Shown here: piece by piece, positions 17,570 to 25,845 of the stretch
How the letters are laid out: each line of letters begins with the position of its first letter
Numbering within the stretch: the first letter of the stretch is position 1
Origin: an uncultured Roseburia sp.
GTDB taxonomy: Bacteria; Bacillota; Clostridia; Lachnospirales; Lachnospiraceae
Direction: 5' to 3'
Length of the DNA stretch: 35,552 nt
Assembly (NCBI GenBank): GCA_945787015.1
Contig: CALZGM010000030.1
Span: 1 to 35,552 of the forward strand
Made by a program: the position numbers and the translations under genes
Notes under the pieces: model-generated
Seen by the model: the letters and a program-made list of their open reading frames with translations, nothing else
Database searches by the model: none
What the model was told of the DNA's origin: nothing

Positions 17570-19283
17570 CTATTGTTTTCTCCTTTCTCAAAGGAAATGT
17601 CAGGGTAACAAGCGAACCGCCCTGGTCCGGCTTACTTATTTTTACGCCATAAGCTTCCCCATAGTGTAATCGAATAATTTTGTCTACATTTCCCAACCCG
17701 ATATGCCCTGTTGGTTCCTGTAAACCGCCATTGTTTAATCTGTCAATGACCTCTTGTCCAATACCGCAGCCATCATCTCTGACTTCCACTATCAGCGCAG
17801 GAGCATCGTCCGCCTCCCCTACGTAAGCATCCACGTAAACATGCCCATCCTCACATTCCGAAAGTCCATGGATCACTGCATTTTCCACTATAGGCTGAAT
17901 CACAAGCTTTGGCAGCTCACAATCTGCCAATTTCTCATCGTATGTACAGATGCATTCAAACCTTCCATCAAAGCGTATCCGCTGTATTTGGGCATAGCTT
18001 TCTACCAGCTCCATCTCTTCCCGAAGCGTCGTAAACTGCTTTTTAGAAATTGCTGCTCTCAGTATTTTCGCCAGCTTTGACACCAGCGTCACAATTTCCG
18101 GCACATGATTTGCTTTTGCCACCCACTTCACAGTGTCTAGGGTATTATATAAAAAATGAGGATTTAACTGTGCCTGCATCATGGCTATTTGTATTTCATT
18201 CAGTTGTTTTTGCTGCTCAACCTCTTTTTCCATATTCTTTTTTAAATCTGCGGTCATGTAGTTAAAGTTTCCGGACATCTCCGCAAATTCTGTGGTAGGC
18301 CAGTCCTCCTGCATTCGTGCATCCAGGTTTCCCATCTGCACTTCATGCATCGTTTGATTTAACACCTTGATAGGTCTGGAAAGTCGATTGCTCAGATTAT
18401 ATACCAGGCACACACACAGTATCAGTATCACTGCAATCATAATGAAGAGAACCGTATACATGGAATTTACGGTATCTTCTGTAAATATGTGCGGTCTTAA
18501 CAAGATAACATACAATTCGATTCCTTCAATCTTATCTAAATATACACTATTACCATTGTAATCCGACTGGATGGGTTCGTTTTGAAGCAGCCTTACTCTA
18601 AGTGCCGCTCCCGGATTTTCATCTGCCGTACTTCCAGCACTAAAAACCGTTTCCATGAATCCATCCAGAATACAGATGCCATCCTGTCCCCCATAAGTAC
18701 CCTTCAATACATTTTCAAACTCACTCGTTCCCATATTAATAACAAAAAAACCGGCTGCTCCCTGTTCGTCCTGCACTAGCTTTGCTGCTTGTAGTACTGC
18801 ATTACCGGATGGTTCATCCGCCCGCAGAACAACAAACTTCTCCGCTTCTTCTGACGCTTTTCTAAGAATTCCCCAATAAGGTTCCAGTTTTTTCTGATAG
18901 GTTCCCGTTCCGGTGGAGTATTGGCATATCCCGTCCATACTGTATAGTTCAAACCATGCATCATCCCTTAACTCTTTGGTTTTTCTATAGAGGGTTCGAT
19001 ATATCTCATCAGAATTTGTAAAATCCGAATTTCTCAGTGCTTCTGCAATATCGTCATTCTCACAGATTTCATCCGCGAGCACGGAAAACTCTGAGAAAAG
19101 CTGTTCCATGCGGCTGTTTACTTCCTCCGCAAGTTCCATATCTCTTACCTGATAGTCTTTTGAAATTTTCAATTGAAACAGTTGAATCAAAAAAAGACTG
19201 CAAACTGCCAGCGGAAGAACGGATACCGCAATCATACTGGTTAGCAGTTCCTGTTTAAATGTTCTTTTCACTCTTTTTCCCAT
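17544..19283 (-). CDS. Sensor histidine kinase (YesM type)
   Basis: This 579-residue membrane kinase has a first membrane helix near residues 15-38, an extracellular sensing region to about 273 and a second helix at about 274-296. These are followed by a HAMP linker, a coiled-coil and a His_kinase domain with H376 in AQLNPHFLYNTLDTVKW. The ATP-binding domain shows the N-box (IVENAVIHGL), DDGCGIG and GHIGLGNV. AGGTAG precedes the ATG, and the gene starts 5 bases after the lipoprotein sensor gene. In related systems such as HptARS of Staphylococcus the extracellular part receives the signal from the co-encoded binding protein. It passes phosphate to the overlapping response regulator gene product. 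Confidence 0.93.
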   Translation of the reverse strand: MGKRVKRTFKQELLTSMIAVSVLPLAVCSLFLIQLFQLKISKDYQVRDMELAEEVNSRMEQLFSEFSVLADEICENDDIAEALRNSDFTNSDEIYRTLYRKTKELRDDAWFELYSMDGICQYSTGTGTYQKKLEPYWGILRKASEEAEKFVVLRADEPSGNAVLQAAKLVQDEQGAAGFFVINMGTSEFENVLKGTYGGQDGICILDGFMETVFSAGSTADENPGAALRVRLLQNEPIQSDYNGNSVYLDKIEGIELYVILLRPHIFTEDTVNSMYTVLFIMIAVILILCVCLVYNLSNRLSRPIKVLNQTMHEVQMGNLDARMQEDWPTTEFAEMSGNFNYMTADLKKNMEKEVEQQKQLNEIQIAMMQAQLNPHFLYNTLDTVKWVAKANHVPEIVTLVSKLAKILRAAISKKQFTTLREEMELVESYAQIQRIRFDGRFECICTYDEKLADCELPKLVIQPIVENAVIHGLSECEDGHVYVDAYVGEADDAPALIVEVRDDGCGIGQEVIDRLNNGGLQEPTGHIGLGNVDKIIRLHYGEAYGVKISKPDQGGSLVTLTFPLRKEKTIDAKNSGGR

Positions 19284-19288
19284 TTCTG

Positions 19289-20308
19289 CTACCTACCCTG
19301 TTCCGCTATAATATTTGCCCAGCTTTTCAAAATTTCTTCCCGATGCGTTCCTGCCCATTCCACATCATAATTCAGCACTTTAAGGCTTTCGTCCCCCGTT
19401 TGCTGTAAGTTTTCCAATACAGACCTCCTGTGAAGCCGGTCTACTGCCAGTTGCTGCACATCATCCCCAACAATAAATTCAATAAACTGCTTTGCATTTT
19501 CTTCGTGTTTTGTTCCTATCACAATCGCACATCCGTCCGGCACGGTACTCGTACCGTCTTTTGGATATACAATTGAAATATCTGCGCCATTGTCGATGGC
19601 CTTTAGTGCAGTTTCCTCTAAAGTAAGTCCAATTGCCTTAGCACCACTTGACACCTCATCGACTGCCTCTTTTGAGCCGGCAGATACCTTATATTCCAAT
19701 GCCCTTGCAAATTGTTTCAAAGTCACATCCTCTTCCATCCCCATGGCCTGAATCAAGGTTACCAGCATGGTATAACTGCTTCCGGATTTCAATGGATCAC
19801 CAAAGGCAATGTTTCCCTGCCAGGACTGATAAAACAGTTCCTGCCAGCCTGTCGGAGCCCGTCCGCTGTCTACCAGTTTATTGTTATAGATAAACACAAT
19901 CGGCAGTTCCGTAAATGCCGTATAGCTTCCGTCTTTACTGCGGTACTGCTTTTTAATGCTATTGTTTCTGCTACACACATAAGGTTTGAAATAGTCGCTA
20001 TAAGCACAATAACTCTCGATTCCTCCTCCAAACATGATATCGCAGGTAAATTCTCCGTTTCCTTTCGCGATCTCTTCCAAAAGCTCGGATGTACCGCCGG
20101 TATGCAATTCCACCCAAATGCCGGTTCTCTCCTCAAACTCCTTAATAATAGGTTCATATACTTCTTCCTTGTGGGAAGTGTAAACCACAAGCTTGTTTTC
20201 TTCCACCACCGGCGTAATCACTTCCTGCGTCGTTTTACAAGACGAAAAAAGGATTCCCATACCCAAGCATATCGTTATTACTTTGCACTTTTCCCAAAAT
20301 ACCTTCAT
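19289..20308 (-). CDS. Extracellular solute-binding lipoprotein, probable accessory sensor (HptA-like)
   Basis: The 339-residue protein starts MKVFWEKCKVITICLG and has a lipobox LFSSC. The mature part (LVVYTSHKEEVYEPIIKEFEERTG) is the first lobe of an FbpA/AfuA/HptA-type binding protein, and the rest matches that fold in length. A TTG codon at 20353 would extend the frame, but a TATAAT overlaps that extension, so ATG at 20308 is preferred despite a modest GGGGA ribosome site. It is followed after 5 bases by the kinase gene and has no permease beside it. A second binding protein belongs to the transporter, so this one is most likely the ligand sensor for the kinase. Confidence 0.85.
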   Translation of the reverse strand: MKVFWEKCKVITICLGMGILFSSCKTTQEVITPVVEENKLVVYTSHKEEVYEPIIKEFEERTGIWVELHTGGTSELLEEIAKGNGEFTCDIMFGGGIESYCAYSDYFKPYVCSRNNSIKKQYRSKDGSYTAFTELPIVFIYNNKLVDSGRAPTGWQELFYQSWQGNIAFGDPLKSGSSYTMLVTLIQAMGMEEDVTLKQFARALEYKVSAGSKEAVDEVSSGAKAIGLTLEETALKAIDNGADISIVYPKDGTSTVPDGCAIVIGTKHEENAKQFIEFIVGDDVQQLAVDRLHRRSVLENLQQTGDESLKVLNYDVEWAGTHREEILKSWANIIAEQGR

Positions 20309-20341
20309 GACTGTTCCCCATTTCAAATCATCTTGAATAAA

Positions 20342-20347
20342 ATTATA
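20342..20347 (-). promoter_or_regulatory. Extended -10 promoter of the sensor/kinase/regulator operon
   Basis: On the minus strand TGTTATAAT gives a perfect -10 hexamer with an upstream TG, which can work without a good -35; the hexamer at the right distance (GTGAGC) is poor. Transcription would start near 20335, about 27 bases before the chosen start codon of the lipoprotein sensor. Confidence 0.5.
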
Positions 20348-20366
20348 ACACAAATTGATATTTAGC

Positions 20367-20655
20367 TCACTAAATTATTTCCATAATGTAGTTGCACAAT
20401 AAGAAAGAGTATCCCTTATTTTTAGATACGATCATACATGTATAAGAAACTCTAATCATTCCTATATACAAATTATCAAAAACTGACGCGCCGCATCGTA
20501 GCGGAGTCCATTCCGCACGATACTAATTATGACATCCTGCCATAATTGCGCTGACTTTGTAATAGGAATGAAGAGTTTCTAATACATTCCAAAACGCATT
20601 TAAAAACAAGGGATACTCTTTCTTATTGCAATCTACGTTATGAAAATAATTTTGG
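20367..20655. repeat. ~290-bp imperfect inverted-repeat element (MITE-like or structured RNA)
   Basis: This gene-free stretch folds almost end to end. The outer arms (AAATTATTTCCATAATGTAG near 20372 and its near-complement near 20631-20652) continue into a perfect 20-bp core at 20398-20417, complementary to 20608-20627. Then come further paired blocks, including AGAAACTCT and TCATTCCTAT with small differences on the other arm. The centre holds two hairpins: ATCGT-GCGGA around 20494-20521 and ATTATG/CATAAT around 20527-20547. One arm is repeated at 1-53. No transposase is present. It resembles a miniature inverted-repeat element; differences between arms at paired positions also allow a selected RNA structure. 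Confidence 0.75.
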
Positions 20656-20719
20656 AATCTAAATATCAGCTTTGAAGGCTTCGAAAATTTCGAAAGAACC
20701 TTTCAATTTACCACTATTT

Positions 20720-20974
20720 TCATTCGTCACGCACACTTGTCCCAACTATTCTTATAAGATAGAACTCCTTCCACAAACTCCATATTCCAACCGCTCCAAA
20801 CAATGCCAACACAATCATATCCATACACGGTCCCTCTGGCCAATAAAACAATTCCTCAATGTTCCTTGCAGTCTGATATTTCGTCTGTTCATGCAAAACA
20901 CAAAATACGATTAACAGCACCTTAGGAATCCAATACAATGGTCTTTTTATGTTTTCGACAAACTTCTTAATCAT
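20720..20974 (-). CDS. Small two-helix membrane protein, unknown function
   Basis: I do not recognise this 84-residue product. It has a basic N-terminus (MIKKFVENIKRP), a hydrophobic stretch at about 13-29 and a second at about 51-72 (MIVLALFGAVGIWSLW), so two membrane helices are likely. AGGAG lies 7 bases before the ATG, which supports translation. It follows the HNH-protein gene after about 120 bases on the same strand and lies between the accessory operon and the inverted-repeat element. A hairpin rich in TTCGAA (20678-20704) follows its stop codon but lacks a clear T-run. It may be a last member of the operon or an independent gene. Confidence 0.6.
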   Translation of the reverse strand: MIKKFVENIKRPLYWIPKVLLIVFCVLHEQTKYQTARNIEELFYWPEGPCMDMIVLALFGAVGIWSLWKEFYLIRIVGTSVRDE

Positions 20975-21093
20975 GGCAATTCTCCTATACTCTCCATAAT
21001 TTCTTCTGCGAAAAATTTCTTACCCTTATTTTACCGCACAAGTGGTTATCTTGCATGAAATCTGGTTATTTTATTGCGAAAAGTTTTTATTCC

Positions 21094-22971
21094 TCACCGT
21101 TGGACACCTATAAACTTCAACCAATCAGATTCAAAATCTATATTCATGTTAAACATTTGATTAATTATTTCTAAGTCATCTCTAGCTGAATAAGTTTTCA
21201 TATCATATTCTTCAAGTCTATTATATATTGCTAAACTTTCTTTTCTAGCATTTTCAATTATCTCATCGATTTCAGCATACGCAACATTAGTTGATACTTC
21301 ATACATTCTTATTGTTTCATCTCTTGCATCAGCAAAAAGTTCTCTAATCTTCGACATTTTGAATCCTTGACGAACGCCAAACAAATCTGCCTTCTTTAAA
21401 ATAAGCATCGTAAAGTTAGTACAAATAACAGTTGTTAAAATCTGTAGAGGTCCAAAAATAATATCATCAAATGGTTCTGGTATCTTTAATGCGTCACCTC
21501 CTAGCTCAAATAGTATTTCAATAACGCAACTTGTAATCGTAACTGCATACAAATTCACAACAGAATCTGCCTTTTCTGCTCTTGAAGAATTTGGATTTGC
21601 AATAATTCTAACTGCATCCACTGTTGAAAGCACTAGATTTTTTGCCATTTTAAGAAGTTTCTTAACTGTTGCCTTAACCATATTTATTAAAATATCCATA
21701 AATGACTTTACAAACTTCTTTAAACTATTAAATGCAATATTAACAAAAATGTCTTTAAGCTTCGATACAACATAATCTGTAACACGCTTCATTGCATCTG
21801 TTAGTTTTTCAAGAGCATTTTCTATGGTTATATCCTTCTTTAGAATAATTGTTTTTACTTCATATACTATAGGAGGAGCTGCATAATAAATAACCTGACC
21901 AGCAATAATTTTACCGATAGAGGCTTTCGTGTAATCTAATGCATCTGAGCCTACCTGCTTATAATCTGTATTCTTTAGTATAATTGTGCTTTCAACATTT
22001 TGAGAATGTTTTATATTTCGTACCAGTTCTTTTCTAACTGACTTGGGCACTTTACCATTCTCATCCAAATATCCTTTTTCCTTCAATTTTTTTATTTTAT
22101 CTTGATTACCACCTTTACGTTTCTCATTAATATATTCCCATTGAGCGCATACTGCATCCGCTAACTGCTCAGGTGTTGCTCGATCTGTAATATCAGTTGA
22201 TGCATCATATTCCTTATTTCTAGCATTGACGTACTTGACTTTTCCATCAACCTTACATACTCTAATATCACTTTTTGAAGCATTTGCTGACTTGTGCATC
22301 ATTTGCATATTATCTGGTGAATTCCAAAAAACTCGTAACTCTTCCGCTCCAGCATCTGTAATATATCTTGCATTATATTTTGCTGACTTTCTAGCTTGGA
22401 TATGATCTGCCTCAACATCTGGTTTTTCATACGGTTTTCCATTTCTCCATACTGTTTTCTTTTCCGCTTTTACCCCTGTCAATTCATCAAAGAGATCACC
22501 ATTTTCATCTTTTTGACTTTCCCTATATGCTTTTTTCCCGTTCCGGTCTAATTTATCTTTATCTCTATCAATTTCAAAAAGCTGAGTAGAAGCTTTTTCC
22601 ATTGTTTTGGTAATTGCATCTAGTTCTGCGGAGTTATGCTCATTGTAGTTATAAACTGTTTTGGTAATATCTCCCCATCCACCATTTTTCGCCAAGGGAT
22701 CATAATCTTCTTCATATGAAAATTTAAGGATTCTTGTAGCAAGCTGATCAACCGTAATATTATAGTTAGCTGTATCAAAACAATTTCTAACTATTTCCCC
22801 CGCCAAATCTCTTCCACAATTCTGTACAAATTCTGTTCCTAGATCATCTGTAAGAACTACATTAGTCTGTTCATTTAACTGCCTCAGAATATTCATGTAT
22901 TTGGTATCTTGATATTCTTCCATTGCACATCTTATTTTTATCGCATCTTTTAAACTATATGATTCATTCAT
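21094..22971 (-). CDS. HNH-nuclease-like protein with C-terminal membrane-active region
   Basis: No named family is recognised for this 625-residue protein. A non-zinc HNH pattern is visible: D189-H190 in VEADHIQARK, N221 in SPDNMQMM, and N230/K233 in KSANASKSD, the usual spacing of a beta-beta-alpha metal nuclease. Residues about 380-460 are a long lysine-rich amphipathic helical stretch. They are followed by hydrophobic segments (about 470-490 and 505-527) and a helical tail. ATG at 22971 is preferred, with AAGGTG upstream; an in-frame ATG at 23016 lacks a ribosome site. It is the last large gene of the riboswitch-led operon. Nuclease plus membrane segments suggest an effector (toxin or phage-abortive protein), which is inference. 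Confidence 0.72.
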   Translation of the reverse strand: MNESYSLKDAIKIRCAMEEYQDTKYMNILRQLNEQTNVVLTDDLGTEFVQNCGRDLAGEIVRNCFDTANYNITVDQLATRILKFSYEEDYDPLAKNGGWGDITKTVYNYNEHNSAELDAITKTMEKASTQLFEIDRDKDKLDRNGKKAYRESQKDENGDLFDELTGVKAEKKTVWRNGKPYEKPDVEADHIQARKSAKYNARYITDAGAEELRVFWNSPDNMQMMHKSANASKSDIRVCKVDGKVKYVNARNKEYDASTDITDRATPEQLADAVCAQWEYINEKRKGGNQDKIKKLKEKGYLDENGKVPKSVRKELVRNIKHSQNVESTIILKNTDYKQVGSDALDYTKASIGKIIAGQVIYYAAPPIVYEVKTIILKKDITIENALEKLTDAMKRVTDYVVSKLKDIFVNIAFNSLKKFVKSFMDILINMVKATVKKLLKMAKNLVLSTVDAVRIIANPNSSRAEKADSVVNLYAVTITSCVIEILFELGGDALKIPEPFDDIIFGPLQILTTVICTNFTMLILKKADLFGVRQGFKMSKIRELFADARDETIRMYEVSTNVAYAEIDEIIENARKESLAIYNRLEEYDMKTYSARDDLEIINQMFNMNIDFESDWLKFIGVQR

Positions 22972-23025
22972 ATTTTCACCTTTTCGCCCTCTACTTGTGA
23001 TTATTATAGGTTGCACAGAAATACA

Positions 23026-24252
23026 TTAAGCTGATTTGGTAGGTATAGTAATTACATCACCCCTATGAATCTCATTACGGGTAATTCCTTTTAAGAGAAT
23101 TCCAACTTCTTCACCATCATGACCTATTTCAATTAACTCTCTATTGCGCTCTATTCCCTCAACTTTGCATTCCATATAGACATCATCATTCCCAATAATA
23201 ACTATGGTATCGTTACATTTTATTTCACCAGATACCCTTCCTGTTACAACAGTACCTCTCCCAGTGATAGTAAATACATCCTCTACTCTCATCCAAAAAA
23301 TGTATTCTTCCCGATTTATATCATCTGTATTTTCTACTTCATTACTTTCATCATCTTTAAAGGGCATATCAAAATCCATATGAAATTTTTCATTTCTATT
23401 TATAGTACTTACTAAATCTATATTAGCTATGCAATCTTCCATACTATTTATCTTCTGCTGAAAATCTGCCATTTCTTGGTTAGAAATTACTCCATCAGCC
23501 ATAATATCTGTAAGAACTGTTTCTTGAAAAAAGACAGTACTTATTTCGTAAAAATCAAAGGCATTTTTAACGAACTGATAATGCTTATCATATTTTGTGT
23601 CTTTAAATTCTATTATTGGACACGGTTTTATATTTTCAAATGTTGCTTCATCTATAATTCTTTCATTAATTGAATCCGCATACATAAACGCCCTTATAAA
23701 ATCCATTTCTGGTATTATTTTTATTCGTATTGCATCTCTAACAGTAACTACTATATTTCTATAAATTTCCGCTATCTGAACAGCACTTCTAACTTCATTG
23801 AAATATCTTTCTTTTCGCATTAAATCTGCTAAATATTTATCTTTCTGACTTTCCAAATCCAGCTCGAACTTTTCAATCATTTTTTTGTTATCATTATGCT
23901 TTCTAATATGAGCCAAAAGACTATCCTCAAGATATCTATGCTCATAGTAATATGGATTATGTAATTCTAATACCTCAGGAGTATACTCCCTTGAAGTTGC
24001 TTCTTCCATTTTAAAATCAAAGATAGTAATTTTTCTATCTAATGATCCACCTATTTCCTTTAAGAAATCGTATAATTCTCTTATTTGATCTCTAAGATCA
24101 ATTCTCTCCTTATTAATCAAACTAATATGCTGATTATATTTATTACACTGCTCCGAGATTCTACCATTCCAGATTTCAGCATTTTCTCGATATTTCTCAT
24201 ATGATGCAGCATTTTCTTGCTTAAGTTCTTCGTATTTATCTTTATTTGACAT
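23026..24252 (-). CDS. Coiled-coil protein with C-terminal EF-Tu domain II
   Basis: The first ~190 of 408 residues are charged and strongly helical (coiled-coil-like). Residues about 316-405 closely resemble domain II of elongation factor Tu: FWMRVEDVFTITGRGTVVTG, then EVGILLKGITRNEIHRGDV. There is no GTPase domain anywhere in the gene, so it is not a translation factor. In EF-Tu this barrel contacts the aminoacyl-tRNA 3' end and the ribosome, so it might mimic or sense EF-Tu or bind tRNA. AAGGAGG lies 6 bases before the ATG. It lies 12 bases after the membrane-protein gene and 54 bases before the HNH gene. Function unknown; an adaptor or inhibitor of the HNH effector is one possibility. Confidence 0.75.
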   Translation of the reverse strand: MSNKDKYEELKQENAASYEKYRENAEIWNGRISEQCNKYNQHISLINKERIDLRDQIRELYDFLKEIGGSLDRKITIFDFKMEEATSREYTPEVLELHNPYYYEHRYLEDSLLAHIRKHNDNKKMIEKFELDLESQKDKYLADLMRKERYFNEVRSAVQIAEIYRNIVVTVRDAIRIKIIPEMDFIRAFMYADSINERIIDEATFENIKPCPIIEFKDTKYDKHYQFVKNAFDFYEISTVFFQETVLTDIMADGVISNQEMADFQQKINSMEDCIANIDLVSTINRNEKFHMDFDMPFKDDESNEVENTDDINREEYIFWMRVEDVFTITGRGTVVTGRVSGEIKCNDTIVIIGNDDVYMECKVEGIERNRELIEIGHDGEEVGILLKGITRNEIHRGDVITIPTKSA

Positions 24253-24264
24253 GGAGCGTCCTCC

Positions 24265-24786
24265 TTATTCATATTTACAAATAGTTCCATTGTTTACCCT
24301 TGCTTCACAAATGGAACGACCATTTGAAATAAATTCATACTCACTTTTTGATGAAATAATTACCTTTGCTTTGCCGTCCTCATTATACTCAATAGTTGCC
24401 TTTCCTATGGGTAATCTAATACTTTTCACTTTCTCATCATATTCTGTCTTTTCATTAATAATTTTTTCTTCATGTATAGTAGGTTCAACTTCTGCACTTT
24501 TGCTTATAACTCCATTTTTTTCATTAAGTAGATTACCATAAGTTCCTAGAATCAATGCTGTGTGAATAATACTAGCAAAATATAAAACTGTAGCTAAAAT
24601 AACTAATACATCCGATTCAATTATTAAGAAAACCCATTCTAGGGCAATATATGCAATTCCAAATATTGTCCATCTCTTTGTTTTGGTCCTAGCGCCAGCT
24701 ACAATAAGTCCCAGTCCATTTAATGAAACGATTAAGCTTAAAACAATAATTAATATCTTACTTCCTATATAAGATTTTTTCTTCAT
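24265..24786 (-). CDS. Membrane protein, unknown function (accessory operon)
   Basis: This 173-residue protein is not recognised. Two to three hydrophobic helices occupy about residues 8-32, 40-56 and 58-82. A charged linker (about 88-118) and a soluble C-terminal beta-rich domain with EYNEDGKAKVIISSKSEYEF follow. AAAGGAG lies before the ATG. The gene is 19 bases after the WYL regulator gene and 12 bases before the EF-Tu-domain gene, so it belongs to the same transcript. It may anchor the system to the membrane or act as an immunity component; nothing in the sequence decides this. Confidence 0.7.
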   Translation of the reverse strand: MKKKSYIGSKILIIVLSLIVSLNGLGLIVAGARTKTKRWTIFGIAYIALEWVFLIIESDVLVILATVLYFASIIHTALILGTYGNLLNEKNGVISKSAEVEPTIHEEKIINEKTEYDEKVKSIRLPIGKATIEYNEDGKAKVIISSKSEYEFISNGRSICEARVNNGTICKYE

Positions 24787-24805
24787 GGCGACTTTTCTCC
24801 TTTAT

Positions 24806-25780
24806 TTAAATTAGTTTTATATTTTCCCCTTGGCTTCTTAACCACATATCAATTCCATCACCAAATACCTCTGCTGAAATTGTATATATAGTTCTTTTGC
24901 CATCATCATGCGGTTCTTCTCCAATAATTTTTGCTGTTGGCAACTTATCCAATACTGCTTCTACTGAATATCCCAAATACTTAAACCTAACTTTACGAAG
25001 TTTACCCCCAAACATAAATTGGATTCTTTTTCGATATTCGCCTTCCTCAAATCGATTCATGTATTCAACATGGAATTTTTCATCTAAAATCTTGCAGTCT
25101 TGGATACGATCGATGCGATAAATTGTTGGGTTTGCATCATTAACCACACTGAAGTTTGCCTTCACTTTTTCATCCGTCTGCTCTGCTGCTAGATAAAAGT
25201 AATACTCAGAAAACATAATTGCCATTGGCTTAAGTTTTCTTGTCTTTACCTCTGAGCCCTGAATGCCTTGATATTTAATCTCTATGAATTTATGCTCATA
25301 GATTGCCCGCCCAATACTCCACATAGTATCTATAAATACCGATTTATGATGTGGCTCTATATAATGGAATTCTTCATTCATAATGAGTTCTTTTACAAGC
25401 TTCTGATTTTCTTCCGGAACACAACTTTCAATAAGTTTCTGAAGCATAGCGTCCATTTCCGATTTTGTAAAAGCTCTACTGTCAAGAAGTATTTTACAAA
25501 TTGCCAGTATCTCCGGATTTGTAAACTTAAGCTTATAAATCTGCTCTAGTTTATAACCTTTTGCTTGCCTATCGTAAATCACAGAATTAATGATTCCATC
25601 GTTCGCTCCTTGGAGATCCATGTAATTTCTTATATCGTCGATATCTCTCTGAATACTTCTCTCATTCACGCCATAATTGAAAGCTTCTGTTGTTTTGTTT
25701 ACAATGGAACCATTCATCAATTTCGTATAGATACCAAGGACTCTCTCTATTTTGTCAGTTCCCTCTTTTTCTAATGCCAT
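24806..25780 (-). CDS. WYL-domain transcriptional regulator
   Basis: The protein (324 residues from ATG 25780) has an N-terminal winged helix-turn-helix (ERVLGIYTKLMNG, VNERSIQRDIDDIRNYM). A central WYL domain follows (FIEIKYQG, KTRKLKPMAIMFSEYYFYLAAE, PTIYRIDRIQDCKIL), then the C-terminal extension. Known WYL regulators bind nucleic acid or nucleotide-like ligands, and several (BrxR, CapW) control anti-phage islands. Start choice is ambiguous: 25780 has an AGAGGG site and family-like start, while ATG 25849 forms an ATGA overlap with the preceding small gene but has no ribosome site. It is the second gene of the riboswitch-led operon and probably regulates it. Confidence 0.87.
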   Translation of the reverse strand: MALEKEGTDKIERVLGIYTKLMNGSIVNKTTEAFNYGVNERSIQRDIDDIRNYMDLQGANDGIINSVIYDRQAKGYKLEQIYKLKFTNPEILAICKILLDSRAFTKSEMDAMLQKLIESCVPEENQKLVKELIMNEEFHYIEPHHKSVFIDTMWSIGRAIYEHKFIEIKYQGIQGSEVKTRKLKPMAIMFSEYYFYLAAEQTDEKVKANFSVVNDANPTIYRIDRIQDCKILDEKFHVEYMNRFEEGEYRKRIQFMFGGKLRKVRFKYLGYSVEAVLDKLPTAKIIGEEPHDDGKRTIYTISAEVFGDGIDMWLRSQGENIKLI

Positions 25781-25845
25781 GTAGTCATCCCTCTTTTTAT
25801 CAATCTCTATAGAATAATGATACATTTTAACTTGGACACTTTCTG

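Noticed and set aside
20309-20353. TTG start at 20353 for the sensor lipoprotein
   Set aside because: A TATAAT overlaps the extension, and the signal peptide starts naturally at the ATG ending at 20308.
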